Positions 42,468-52,148 of a DNA stretch of 64,000 nucleotides are shown piece after piece (position 1 is the first letter of the stretch; each line of letters starts with the position of its first letter). A model generated the notes under the pieces. The model was not told the origin of the DNA and searched no databases. It saw only the letters and a list, made by a program, of their open reading frames with translations. Both the position numbers and the translations under genes were made by a program. This stretch comes from Phialophora verrucosa (Eukaryota; Ascomycota; Eurotiomycetes; Chaetothyriales; Herpotrichiellaceae). The stretch lies in contig MSED01000013.1 in the NCBI GenBank assembly GCA_002099365.1, positions 930,001 through 994,000 of the forward strand, read 5' to 3'.

Positions 42468-44213
42468 TCATCTTCGCCGTCTCCTTCTCAGCTCAAAGTC
42501 ATTGTCGTCAAAATCGTAGTCTTCCTCGTTGATCGAATCTTCAGTCCCTAGAGTGCTTTCTGCCTTCTGCAGAAAGGCGCTTTGGTCCTCCTCTCCCCAT
42601 ACTGAACGTGGGTCGTCGATATTCTCAATGCCATGATTGCCCAGCATCCATCGTCCCAAACCGACCACGCCCTCGTAAGCCTCTTGACCAGTCGGCAGAA
42701 TGTGTGATCTTGGCAACAAGAAGCCATAGGTCCCGGTATCTCTAAGCTTGATTTGGAATGCGAGCTTCACATCCAAATCGTGGTAGAAGAAATCCAGGGC
42801 CGACCCACCTTGGGCTTCTATCTGGACTCGAGTCTGTTTCATTTCGCTCTGAACAGCAATGTCGCCCTCGCAGGCGCTTTCTACATTGTAGAAGTGCCCG
42901 TTGGTCAGGCGGAACGATTTTGCGATGCCTAGCGCAACTTCTTCCAAATCCTCGAGATTTGGAGGAGCGGTGTCACAGGTGTAGCTGTACGGATACAGCA
43001 CTTCTTGTGAGTAGGAGTGGAAATCGAGATATGACATGAAAGAGACGTTGTTGTAGGTTGTCTCGTTCCTAGCCCACTCGGTCAACACCTGAGCTTCGAC
43101 AGCAGCAAGTGGCTCCGGACCAGCATAGTCGTCACTACAGGCATTGTCCCTGTTCCCGTACCCGTCCCAGCCGAACCGGAAGGAGCGATCCAAATCGATG
43201 CCGGGACAGAACGGAATGGACGTAGGTTGCCGATTCTTGCGCCACAATCTGTCAGATGTCCAGGTGTACTCGTACCCATCAGGGTTCAGGACAGGAATGA
43301 AGACCAAATCATAATGATCGAGTATCTTGGTAACCTCAGGAAACTGAGGGTGGCCGTATCGGGTGACGAGATTGTAGGCGATGAAGGCCACTGTTGACAC
43401 TGATATCCACTCACGAGCATGGGTGCCTCCCACTATAAGCAATGTATGCCGAGGATTGGGCGTATCCGTTGTGGTAGAGTTAGAACGGGAGCCGATCCGC
43501 AATGCAGGAATGTCGCGACCTTCAGCAGATGTGCCGATGGTTGTCAAGGACGCGTGGGTTGGAAAGAGGGACGCGAGCAGGCGCAACCACGGATACATGA
43601 CACTGAGAGGCTGATAGTCCTGGAAGAACAGATCATGAGGAGTGTTGCCTTTCAGTCGCCAGTCGTGTGCATCTGTGAAGCTCGACATCGACGCCTTTTC
43701 GTGCGTCGAGGACGAGTCGTGGTATGTGTCATAAACTGCACGAGCGAGATCGTGTATCAGGGGAACATATGAGTCGTGTAGCGATGGCGGAAGAAGCCCG
43801 ATAAAAGAGGGCACCACTTCTTTTGCTATCCGTATGTCCACCCATTCATTTGTTGCTTCCCATATGTCCAAATACAGGATATCTGACGCTTCGGATATGG
43901 CCTTCGCTTCTTCCTGCGTCTTGACTCGGAAACGCAACACAACATCGCCGCCGTAGCGGGCGCGAAAGCCTTCTGGCGCCTTTGGTAGTCTGGAGCCTTG
44001 GGAGGAATTGTGAGGGGATTTGCCGGGAATTGACCAAATCCGTTCTATAATGGCATCGCGCAGCCTGCGAAATGGCCCTGCTGGCTTATCTCGGTTGGTA
44101 AAGGCGACTTTCGGTTCAAGGGACGTGTGAGGGAAAGACTCGCGAGTCGGGATAGTAATCGCGGAAGAAAGGAGAGTTGAGAAGATCAATATGTCGCGGA
44201 GGAAAGGTGCCAT
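42468..44213 (-). CDS. ecm14: Ecm14-type M14 metallocarboxypeptidase homologue (predicted inactive)
   Basis: Secretory-pathway M14 carboxypeptidase homologue linked in yeast to cell-wall function. Single exon, 581 residues: signal peptide 1-20 (FLRDILIFSTLLSSAI), a propeptide-like region to ~175, then the peptidase domain. Zinc ligands are kept: GGTHAREWIS (~267, His and Glu) and LDFHSYSQE (His). DRLWRKNR provides the substrate-binding Arg. Two key positions are altered: the Asn-Arg pair of active enzymes reads Asp-Arg (GIDLDRSFRFGW), and the catalytic Glu of the FELRDTG motif is Lys (FQIKLRDTG, ~488). This Lys is the known hallmark of Ecm14 pseudoenzymes. The tail is acidic and ends in six Arg in seven residues. 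N-glycosylation sites (NETT, NNVS, NSS) fit a secreted or vacuolar protein. Confidence 0.94.
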   Translation of the reverse strand: MAPFLRDILIFSTLLSSAITIPTRESFPHTSLEPKVAFTNRDKPAGPFRRLRDAIIERIWSIPGKSPHNSSQGSRLPKAPEGFRARYGGDVVLRFRVKTQEEAKAISEASDILYLDIWEATNEWVDIRIAKEVVPSFIGLLPPSLHDSYVPLIHDLARAVYDTYHDSSSTHEKASMSSFTDAHDWRLKGNTPHDLFFQDYQPLSVMYPWLRLLASLFPTHASLTTIGTSAEGRDIPALRIGSRSNSTTTDTPNPRHTLLIVGGTHAREWISVSTVAFIAYNLVTRYGHPQFPEVTKILDHYDLVFIPVLNPDGYEYTWTSDRLWRKNRQPTSIPFCPGIDLDRSFRFGWDGYGNRDNACSDDYAGPEPLAAVEAQVLTEWARNETTYNNVSFMSYLDFHSYSQEVLYPYSYTCDTAPPNLEDLEEVALGIAKSFRLTNGHFYNVESACEGDIAVQSEMKQTRVQIEAQGGSALDFFYHDLDVKLAFQIKLRDTGTYGFLLPRSHILPTGQEAYEGVVGLGRWMLGNHGIENIDDPRSVWGEEDQSAFLQKAESTLGTEDSINEEDYDFDDNDFELRRRRRR

Positions 44214-44840
44214 AGTGGGCTTAGAGACTCTCGTTTATCGTGTCATGAGCAGTGAGGCGGCCAACAGATCGATGTTGAGGTAGATTTCTGAAGCGGAAAC
44301 TGAGCACGAGGGCAGTTTCACGAATGACGGGGCGAGCGAAGGGACAGAAATGATAGGATACGGGTTTGTCGGTATCTGGAAGGTTATCGCTTCTTCCCAA
44401 AGCAATGCACCTAGTGAGGGGATGCGAAAGATATGACGATCTGGCGAAGAAAGTATGGATGGGCTCTCGAGGCAACAATATTATTATGGAGCAAGAAAGG
44501 GCGTTGCCTGCATCACTCCGCCTTCTCCTTCTCGTAGCAGCGACACCCAATGGCATGATGATTCGGGGGTGGCTGCGGGGAACGACGTGTTGAGACCGCC
44601 CAATGGTCGGCGACATTGCTGAGTGAGGTTTCTGCCACCTCTTCTCTTCTTGCATGTGAACTAGTTTGCAAGTTGCCGAAGCGGCACGATGAATTGCCAT
44701 GGATCTAAGTAGGTCGTGCTTCTGACGGAAGATAGAGACATAAGCGACGACTCTGGTTTTCGTAACATGCTTGGACGATAACACGTTATCGCTATGCACC
44801 CGCGGAAATTGAAAGCATCCAGCCATTGCCGAAGTCTCTC
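44214..44840. other. Intergenic, ecm14 promoter and TCTP 3' flank
   Basis: A long frame on the minus strand crosses here, but it has the composition of random sequence. I see no gene. Confidence 0.5.
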
Positions 44841-45569
44841 TTACACCTTGTATTCCTCGAGGCCCCATTTCCAGAGGGTCGCATACGGTGTCATTCCATC
44901 CTCCCGGAAGTCGACCAGGACATACATGCCGTTCTCGGCCATGGATTCTCCCTGGTAGATATCGTAGTTCTCCCAGTTGCCCAGGATCTTCTTGGCTGCA
45001 GCTGGGGCTTCGGACTGAAACTTCTTGATGTCATCTTCTGGAGTGCCCTTCTCCTTCAGCTTCTCGGTCAAAGCCTTCATGTATTCTAGGTAAAAGTCAG
45101 TGGAGCTGTCCGATCGCCTATGGCTACTGGAACGTGCGACGTACTCTTGAGCTCAGCCTGATACGACTTCTTTGACATGCCGCCTTCGATTTTCTGTAGA
45201 CGGAACTGGTCGGCCAGATCAAGGACTGTGACCTTGGTATCGTCGGTGCCTTCGTCGGCATCTTCGCCCTCAGCAGATGGGTTGGCGCCCTCCAGTGCTA
45301 GCACACAATAAATCAGCAAGGACTTCGAGATGGAAAGAGGGGTGTCCGTTGCGACTGACCGAAGTTCTCGGCCCCCTTTGTGACCATCTTGCCATCGATC
45401 TCCCACAATCCATTACCAACGTCGATGATGTTGGAAGTGTCGGAGGCAAGCTCGTCGCCGCTGACGATGTCCTAAGGCGGAAGAGGTGTCAGTTTGCGAC
45501 AACCACAGGATGGGCAAAATTCTTTCTAGAATTTCACCTGTGTCTCCTCCTTACCCTGTAGATGATCAT
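44841..45569 (-). CDS. tma19: Translationally controlled tumour protein homologue (TCTP)
   Basis: Small, abundant, cytosolic, ribosome-associated protein (yeast Tma19). Four exons in phase: 45569-45555 (only MIIYR), 45471-45360, 45297-45145 and 45085-44841; 174 residues, the normal TCTP length. The first exon of 15 nt is easily missed. Family blocks are MIIYRDIVSGDELASDT, LWEIDGKMVTKG, an acidic flexible loop (EGEDADEGTDDT), LDLADQFRLQKI, KKSYQAELKKYMKALTEKL, and the C-terminal GMYVLVDFREDGMTPYATLW plus KWGLEEYKV, which is a strongly diagnostic ending. The gene shares a 625-bp divergent promoter region with sur2. Confidence 0.97.
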
Positions 45570-46194
45570 TTTGACAGAACGCTGAGCAACGCGGGGAATC
45601 GGAGGAAGAAGATGTGTACAGCAGAGGTCGAGTTGTCAAAGTGGTGGAAGTGAACTGGCGGAAAAAAAGAATCGTCGCAGGCTGTCAACGAGGGGCTCAA
45701 AGATTGAAATTCCGGCCCACTCGCCAGCAGTGTGGGGTTCTGGCCATTGCCACCAAAAATTTATAGGGTTTTCCGGTGCACGTGACTGCTAAGATCTAAT
45801 CTTATCCGCCGGGTCTGCATAACGAAGAGCGATTCGTCCGGTGGCCAATTTCGCGCATCGTCACTATGCACTTCATCTCCGGCGACTCCTTAAGCCCTGA
45901 TCATCTCAGCATTTGTTTTCTGCATTCAAAGGTCTCTCCACCTGCGACACCGGCTCGTCGCCTTTTCACTCTCTCTACATTCTCCTTTCTTCATTTCAGT
46001 GCTTCCTTTTGTTCCTCAATTCGTTTCTCTATCAGGCCACCAGCTAGAAAGATCCTTCCTTTGTCCGACCACCCCCTTCCACCTCCATCCGAGTCACCCG
46101 CCCACGACTCCTATAATATCACCGACATACTTGTAATCGGCACGAAAACCACTTTAGTTATCCCTGCTCTCGAGCCTTGTCTTGTCTTAATCGC
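45570..46194. promoter_or_regulatory. Divergent promoter region tma19 (-) / sur2 (+)
   Basis: 625 bp between two divergent start codons. The half next to sur2 (45880-46120) is rich in C/T tracts, typical of fungal leaders of well-expressed genes. No specific factor site is asserted. Confidence 0.5.
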
Positions 46195-47526
46195 ATGGTC
46201 GACAACATGCCGGACGCCACTTTTTCAGAGCTGCCTCCCCTCCCTTCATATACCCTCACACCCCGCCCGTCCATGCTGCCAGGCATCTCGGACCCGGTCC
46301 TGCAATTGCTGTCGCCTGTCCTAGCCTACTGGGTCGTGTCTGGCTTCTTCCACCTTCTGGACGTCTACGATTTGTGCTCGAGATACAGACTGCACACTCC
46401 AGCCGAAGTCCTCAAACGCAATCACGTCACCAGATATGAAGTACTCAGAGATGTCATCATCCAACAGATTATACAGACGGCATTCGGACTGCTTATTGCG
46501 CAGTTTGATCCCGTCGAGACCATTGGGCGAGAAGAGTATGATATTGCAGTCTGGGCTCAGCGCTTGCGCCTGTCACAAGCATACCTCCCAGGTCTGCTCA
46601 GGGTCGTTGGCATCGACTCCTTGTCCTTGGGGAGAAAGGTGCAACACAGCTATCCTCAGCTTGCCGGAGCATTGTTTGGAGGGATATACCCCACAAATTC
46701 TTTCGCACCGTGGGAAACGACAGCTGCGAAGTTCATTTACTGGATTGGCATTCAGTTAATCCAATTCACTGTTGCCATCTTGATCGTGGACACATGGCAA
46801 TACTTCCTCCACCGGGCCATGCACATGAACAAGTTCCTCTACACCACCCTCCACTCCCGACACCACCGGCTGTATGTTCCATATGCCTACGGCGCTCTTT
46901 ACAACCACCCCTTGGAAGGCTTCATGCTCGACACGCTCGGAACTGGTGTAGCATACTTGGTAACAGGCATGACTGTGCGACAGGGCATGGTCTTCTTCAC
47001 CTGTGCTACAATCAAGACAGTCGACGATCATTGTGGCTACGCCTTCCCCTGGGATCCGTTACAGCACATCACCTCAAACAATGCCGCTTACCACGACGTA
47101 CACCACCAGAGCTGGGGCATCAAGACCAACTTTTCTCAGCCATTCTTCACCTTCTGGGATCGTGTTCTTGGCACCGCATGGACAGGCGGAGATGTTTCGG
47201 CCCGCTATCAACGCGATAGGATCGCCGCCCAGAGGAAGGTCGACGCGGATGCTGCGGCTCAGCCATCAGTTGTTAACTCGCCTGAGATCGACATGCAATA
47301 TGCGGCGCAACAAGCTCGTTCAAGTCAGAGGCAGGTCCTCGACGACAAACAACATGGCGGTCCTCAGATACTCGAAGAGGAGGCTAAGGAGGAGAGAGAA
47401 GTAAGGCAATCCTCACGGCGAAGCACCAGACGCAAGAGTGGCTTTGATGCCAAGTCAATATCCGATCACATCGCAGGACTTCATTCCAGGAGTCCTGCGA
47501 TTCTCCACGCAGACGGAATGCACTGA
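46195..47526 (+). CDS. sur2: Sphinganine C4-hydroxylase
   Basis: Di-iron membrane enzyme of the ER that hydroxylates dihydrosphingosine at C4 to phytosphingosine, in the fatty acid hydroxylase superfamily. Single exon, 443 residues, from ATG at 46195 (MVDNMPDATFSELPPLPSYT). Hydrophobic segments occur near residues 40-55 (LLSPVLAYWVVSGFFHLLDV), 100-115 and 185-205 (FIYWIGIQLIQFTVAILIVD). Histidine boxes follow in order: FLHRAMHMNKF (~205), TLHSRHHRL, NHPLEG, and AAYHDVHHQSWG. NFSQPFFTFWDRVLGT is the typical end of the domain. The last ~85 residues are a charged, disordered cytosolic tail. Confidence 0.95.
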   Translation: MVDNMPDATFSELPPLPSYTLTPRPSMLPGISDPVLQLLSPVLAYWVVSGFFHLLDVYDLCSRYRLHTPAEVLKRNHVTRYEVLRDVIIQQIIQTAFGLLIAQFDPVETIGREEYDIAVWAQRLRLSQAYLPGLLRVVGIDSLSLGRKVQHSYPQLAGALFGGIYPTNSFAPWETTAAKFIYWIGIQLIQFTVAILIVDTWQYFLHRAMHMNKFLYTTLHSRHHRLYVPYAYGALYNHPLEGFMLDTLGTGVAYLVTGMTVRQGMVFFTCATIKTVDDHCGYAFPWDPLQHITSNNAAYHDVHHQSWGIKTNFSQPFFTFWDRVLGTAWTGGDVSARYQRDRIAAQRKVDADAAAQPSVVNSPEIDMQYAAQQARSSQRQVLDDKQHGGPQILEEEAKEEREVRQSSRRSTRRKSGFDAKSISDHIAGLHSRSPAILHADGMH

Positions 47527-48259
47527 GGGGAGTTTTTGTATAAAGCAATTAATGCACGCGATCTTCTATGGTACATGTTTTTGAGTCGACGCACGTCAGG
47601 CACAGGTTTATGGCTCTCAGTACAGGCTTATGTGCCCTCTCATGGTCATTGCAGGGGTTGCGGATCATGATAATGTGTACAATTATGACTGGGCTAGAAA
47701 CTTGGGTGCTCAAAGCGCACAGTATAACAAGACTCAACTTCCACTGCGTTCGAACGGTCAACCATTACCCCCGATCAGCACCAGATCTCGATGTCATCAG
47801 TCACAGTAGGTTTCATCTGTACGTGCTTACGCCAATCGGGGACACCACCCATTACGCTGGATTCTGGCTCCTCTGTCGGTCATAGACCACTGGTGGCTGA
47901 ACAAAGAGATGCCAAAACTCTGTGCTCTTGTCCACAAAGGCTCCTTTTTGTCGTCCTTCAAAGCCATCCTTTGGGGATGATGCGCCGTGCTTTGTCGAGT
48001 TGCCTTTGTCTTATTATCGATAGCCACGATATCATCAAGTCTTGCTGTCACATTGTCCAACTTTTCACAACCTTCTCCCTGCACATATCGCACGGCTCAG
48101 CAAACCAAATTCTGGACGGCCGTCACCGGACTTGTCACAAATCTCATTGAGCTCGAACTCTTCCTATTTTCCCCTTTCTCGCAATACCAACACCAACTTT
48201 CTAGATACGACCAGGTGAGTCCCCCATAGCCGCCAGTGCTGTGAAACCCCGCTTACAAG
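47527..48259. other. Intergenic, sur2 3' flank and next promoter
   Basis: No gene is apparent. A GTGAGT at 48213, shortly before the next ATG, could be the donor of an unconfirmed leader intron. Confidence 0.45.
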
Positions 48260-50722
48260 ATGCATATCCAAGATATTCCCCAAAAATCTGTTCCTGCAAT
48301 TGCAAAACTGTTGCAGTTCCGGCCTAATGAGGATCCAGAGGCTCTCTCACTGAGAATCGCTCAGGGAGCAAAATCCCTACCATCGTCCCTCCGATCAAGC
48401 CGGCTGGAAAACTTCCTGTTACCGTCCCGTGGCCATCTCTGCCCGCTACACAAGTGCCTGAATCACGACGTCGTTCGATCGGTGCTTCATCATGTCCAAC
48501 TCGAAGTCGGCATTCGCCTCAACAATGTCATCTCCCACAGCGAGATGCTTATGCCAGAGCTGTCCACCCGTATCAAGAGGCTGCGAGAACTGCATGCCCT
48601 CTGGCTTGACCCTAGACAGTACCGGAGGACTTTCATGGCTTCGTCTCGGGATCTAAAGTGGAAATACCAGGCTGACCGGTGCGAAGCGTGCATCCTCTCG
48701 AAGATCACAAGCGACATACAGATCCTTCTTGACCTCAGGTGGGCGTTCCGCTCACGCGCAACCCGAGTTTTCGTCGCTAAATACGGCAATCCCAGGCTTC
48801 AGCAGTGGGTTCATGTGTGGATCGCGACTTTGGCAGGGTTTGTCGAAGAGATGACCGGCACCGACGTCGATCTCGATATGGTCATCCTGCACAACGATGA
48901 GGAAGCGATCTTGATGAAGAAGGCAAGAGCTGAGATTGACGCTTTCAGGCAACAAACCCATCAGTACAAGAAGAGTGGGCCCGCCAACGGGGTATACATG
49001 ACAGAAGTCCCGTACGATTGGAGCTATCCAGTCCGTTCAGCACCTCACCAACCGAGGCCGCAGGAGATTCCTGTGGCCCAGGATGTTTCTGGCGTTCAAC
49101 CGGAAGAGTTCATTGGAGACACAAACGAAGCCCATCTCGAAGGTATGGACCCCTATGAAGCATTAACAAGTACTCCATATCTGCCAAGAACAACATACTC
49201 ACCGCCCACGAAGCATCCTTCTGAGTCCGTTCTGACCATGAATACTGTTTCCGCTGACTGTTCTTCCAAAGGCAAAAGCCCATATCACCAAAGCGAGTCC
49301 GAGCGAGACTCAGGCGTCACTATCCGCGTCTATTTGGACGAGCGTCTGCATGTTGTGACAGAGGATGATCAAGACACCGCGCATGAAGTGGTGCAACCGC
49401 AGCAAGAATACGTTCCCCCTAGGTCGTTGTGGGGGCAGCCAGCACCTCAGGAGCCAACACTCGCATCGTCAACACTTCTGCCTCGTCCAAGCACTCCAGA
49501 AGGCCCGGCGCGTCCAAGCTCTGTGATGTCAACAGATACCTGGGAGAGGTCCAATGTGCCATCGCGAAACTCCTGGGATACTGAACAATGTGTAGTAACG
49601 GATTGCGGTTCAAGCGTCTATTCTTCCCCACCGAAAACCCCCGGGCGGAATGACTACATGTCTCCGAGTCAAAGCTGGCGGAACCTCTCGAGAGTGGCCG
49701 AGGAACAGACCAAAGCTGGTAGCACTCGGCAGACTCGACGTCCGTTGAAAGCAAAGAATCCCAATCCCGCTGAGACGTACACCGACCTTCTCAAGTCTTC
49801 GCCTTTCGCAGAGTCAAACGCCAGTCTACGGCTAGCAACCCAGCAACAGCAACGGCCTTCGAGGCTAGAACAGGTACGTTCACCGCCGAAGGGGCACATC
49901 TCCCCTCCGGCCTCCGCATCCGAGCTGTTTCCGAATTTATACAACGAGGTTAGTCGTCCCGGAGACTCGAGCACATCGACCGCTACCAACCTCCGCAATT
50001 CGTCAGCTACGCCCTTGAGACAGGCCGACCATGGCGCGGATGTTCAGCAGATCCCACCTGAACCAGCGCCTCGACAAGGCCAGCGATCTCGGCCAGCACC
50101 GGCCGCAGCGCCATCATCTTCCAAGCTAGATGCGCGGACCACGCCACGCGCACCTCGCGCAACACCCAGAACAAAGTCGGATTCTACGGAGCAATTCCTC
50201 AAGCTCTACGATGAAGTCGTCTCGTCGTATATGCCCTCGCCAGGTCAAGCGTTGCCGCAATCATCCTCGTCGACCCTGCCCCAGTCAACCTCAACTTCGA
50301 TCTCCACGGTGACGAAGAAACGCTTGACACCGGAAGGACTCTCCCCGACGAAACGGCCAAGCGAGCATTCGGCGAACATCGACCGCATCGTGCGCGACGT
50401 CACCCGGGGAACTATCTTGGATGATGACGAGGGCAGTCGGACCAGAAGCCGAAGCAGAAGCAATACCGCAAGAACCATGACTCCGTCGCTGGTCTCGGCT
50501 TCCACTCTGCCCAGCGATTCCTCGACTTCGGTCTGTACGCGGAGGAGACGATCAGGCGGCCCGAGTCGTCCCTACTACGATGCAGGAGAGAAGGTGAAGA
50601 GCGATAGTGGCAGTGATGAGAGTCGCCAGACGACTTGGAGTTCCGCGTACGGAGGCCACGTTCAGGATCGCGAGGATTTGGGCTGGTATTATGGTAAAGA
50701 CAAGGGAAAAGGCAAGGAGTAG
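48260..50722 (+). CDS. Hypothetical protein with helical N-terminus and disordered C-terminus
   Basis: Single exon of 820 residues starting at an ATG (MHIQDIPQKSVPAIAKLLQF). Residues 1-230 look folded and mostly helical, with LCPLHKCLNHDVVRSVLHHV, RCEACILSKITSDIQILLDL and WVHVWIATLAGFVEEMTGTD. Two Cys pairs (CPLHKC and CEAC) might bind metal, but this is only a thought. From about 240 the protein is Ser/Pro/Thr/Gln-rich and disordered, with repeated short phrases such as ELFPNLYNEVSR and EQFLKLYDEVVSS, which look like two copies of one linear motif (F-x-x-LY-[ND]-EV). It ends in GWYYGKDKGKGKE. I do not recognise the family. Good codon continuity over 2.4 kb supports a real gene. Confidence 0.82.
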   Translation: MHIQDIPQKSVPAIAKLLQFRPNEDPEALSLRIAQGAKSLPSSLRSSRLENFLLPSRGHLCPLHKCLNHDVVRSVLHHVQLEVGIRLNNVISHSEMLMPELSTRIKRLRELHALWLDPRQYRRTFMASSRDLKWKYQADRCEACILSKITSDIQILLDLRWAFRSRATRVFVAKYGNPRLQQWVHVWIATLAGFVEEMTGTDVDLDMVILHNDEEAILMKKARAEIDAFRQQTHQYKKSGPANGVYMTEVPYDWSYPVRSAPHQPRPQEIPVAQDVSGVQPEEFIGDTNEAHLEGMDPYEALTSTPYLPRTTYSPPTKHPSESVLTMNTVSADCSSKGKSPYHQSESERDSGVTIRVYLDERLHVVTEDDQDTAHEVVQPQQEYVPPRSLWGQPAPQEPTLASSTLLPRPSTPEGPARPSSVMSTDTWERSNVPSRNSWDTEQCVVTDCGSSVYSSPPKTPGRNDYMSPSQSWRNLSRVAEEQTKAGSTRQTRRPLKAKNPNPAETYTDLLKSSPFAESNASLRLATQQQQRPSRLEQVRSPPKGHISPPASASELFPNLYNEVSRPGDSSTSTATNLRNSSATPLRQADHGADVQQIPPEPAPRQGQRSRPAPAAAPSSSKLDARTTPRAPRATPRTKSDSTEQFLKLYDEVVSSYMPSPGQALPQSSSSTLPQSTSTSISTVTKKRLTPEGLSPTKRPSEHSANIDRIVRDVTRGTILDDDEGSRTRSRSRSNTARTMTPSLVSASTLPSDSSTSVCTRRRRSGGPSRPYYDAGEKVKSDSGSDESRQTTWSSAYGGHVQDREDLGWYYGKDKGKGKE

Positions 50723-51695
50723 ACACGCTCCGGCACCGGCACCGGCTCGGGCAGCAGAGACGAGCACCGTGGAACAGAGGAGCACATGCGGCGTATTCCT
50801 TAGCAGAGGGGATTAATTTGTTAATGCATAGGAACAAGGAATGATGCTGAACCTTGGTTCGACTTTCTACTGAGAAGAATAGAGTACGTACGGACCGAGT
50901 ATACCGGGTGGCAGACCACAGTTTTACGGTTCGCCATTTCCACTAAAGTGATAGATGTGTGTGATGTGTTTCGCTACATCGATCCTCCAAAATCTGAGTG
51001 GGCAGGGTAGTTGACGGGTAAGGTAGTAGAGGTAGAGGTAGAGGTAGAGGTCTCCTCCTCTTCCCATATGTCATGTAAATGTCATATCGTTTATCCGCTC
51101 GAATGCCGCGTAGGTCGACAGAGTACTCCAGTAGCTACTGAGATGTGACTACTCCCCATCCACCCGGTTCGGACAATTCACGACGGGCTGACCTACTCAT
51201 TTTATTCACGACGGAAGCTCCTATTAGTTAGTATCCCTTAAGTGCCTTGTGGATTGACGGAGCAGAAGGGAAGATACTTGGTCAAAAAGGGAGAAGACCT
51301 TGCGAAGACATTGCGAATACTGAGCATCCGTATTTCCCACGAGTTTCATTGACCGAGGAGGCTTATGAGTTGAAATGGGTTTCTGAAACTATTTGATTAT
51401 AAAATATGAACGATGAATTATAACCTATGGCCCCTTGCGTGACTATTCCTTCCGCTTCGACAGGTCGACTTGGCTCGCGAGCCGGTCTGTAACCTGAGCG
51501 ATCTCAGTCCGACTTGATTAGTGCCTGCCTTCTTCACCACCACACTTGAACCAGACCTGTACTGTACTCCAGCCGACCAAGAACGACTTTATTTCTTCCC
51601 TGTTAGGTGTGCCCCATCCCCACAATGCAAGACCCGCGCATCCGGGCTCATCAACCCTACAGGTACATAGGATTGATCACCCATCCTGTGCCGTC
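50723..51695. other. Intergenic between convergent genes
   Basis: No gene is seen. It includes the hexamer repeat at 51023-51050 and AT-rich DNA near 51390-51430. Confidence 0.5.
51023..51050. repeat. GTAGAG hexamer repeat
   Basis: Four to five tandem GTAGAG units between the two convergent genes. Ordinary microsatellite. Confidence 0.85.
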
Positions 51696-52148
51696 CTACA
51701 ACGGCTTGGGCTGCGGCAACTTCGGATCTGTGACCTTGATTTCCTTCCCATACTTCTGCACCAAGTACAGGAAGTCCTCCAGCCAGAGCTGGTACTGGTA
51801 GATGGCGTCGTACGAATCCACGGTGATGGCGTAGTCGTATGTCTGGCGCGCGGCGAGCAGGGGCGCGCCACTCTCGTCCCGTGCGACGACGTCGCGCTTT
51901 GACTTTTCGGTCGGAGCGGAATTCTCGTCGCGCTTGACCAGCTTGTACAGCCAGTCGTACAGTTCATTGAGGTAGTAGTCGCCTTCATAGGCCCAAAGGC
52001 CGTAGGTGTCGTATGACTGGCGCGCGGCAAGGGCGGGCGCTCCTGCTACTGGGGCGGAGCGGGCAGAATCCGCGTGAGCGCTGGGTGCGCATTGCGTCGT
52101 CGTTAGAAGACTCGCGGCCGCGAGGAGGAGGGTGCTGGATAGCTTCAT
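51696..52148 (-). CDS. Small secreted Tyr-rich protein with internal duplication and dibasic sites
   Basis: 150 residues, single exon. Residues 1-21 are a clear signal peptide (MKLSSTLLLAAASLL). The mature part contains two related units: unit 1 (about 36-73) begins GAPALAARQSYDTYG, unit 2 (about 94-133) begins GAPLLAARQTYDYAI; both continue with Tyr/Asp/Leu/Trp-rich sequence (LYDWLYKLVKR versus LWLEDFLYLVQKY). DNA under the two GAPxLAARQ blocks is also similar, so the duplication is real. Lys-Arg pairs at 72-73 and 84-85 are candidate Kex2 sites and separate the units; Arg-Gln at 43-44 and 101-102 could be trimmed further. There are no cysteines after the signal peptide, unlike most effectors. 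It could be a processed secreted peptide, a surface protein, or a precursor of a modified peptide. No tailoring enzyme is nearby. Confidence 0.75.
   Translation of the reverse strand: MKLSSTLLLAAASLLTTTQCAPSAHADSARSAPVAGAPALAARQSYDTYGLWAYEGDYYLNELYDWLYKLVKRDENSAPTEKSKRDVVARDESGAPLLAARQTYDYAITVDSYDAIYQYQLWLEDFLYLVQKYGKEIKVTDPKLPQPKPL

Noticed and set aside
44221..44868. 215-codon minus-strand frame between ecm14 and TCTP
   Set aside because: It overlaps the end of the TCTP coding sequence on the same strand in another frame and lacks any domain.
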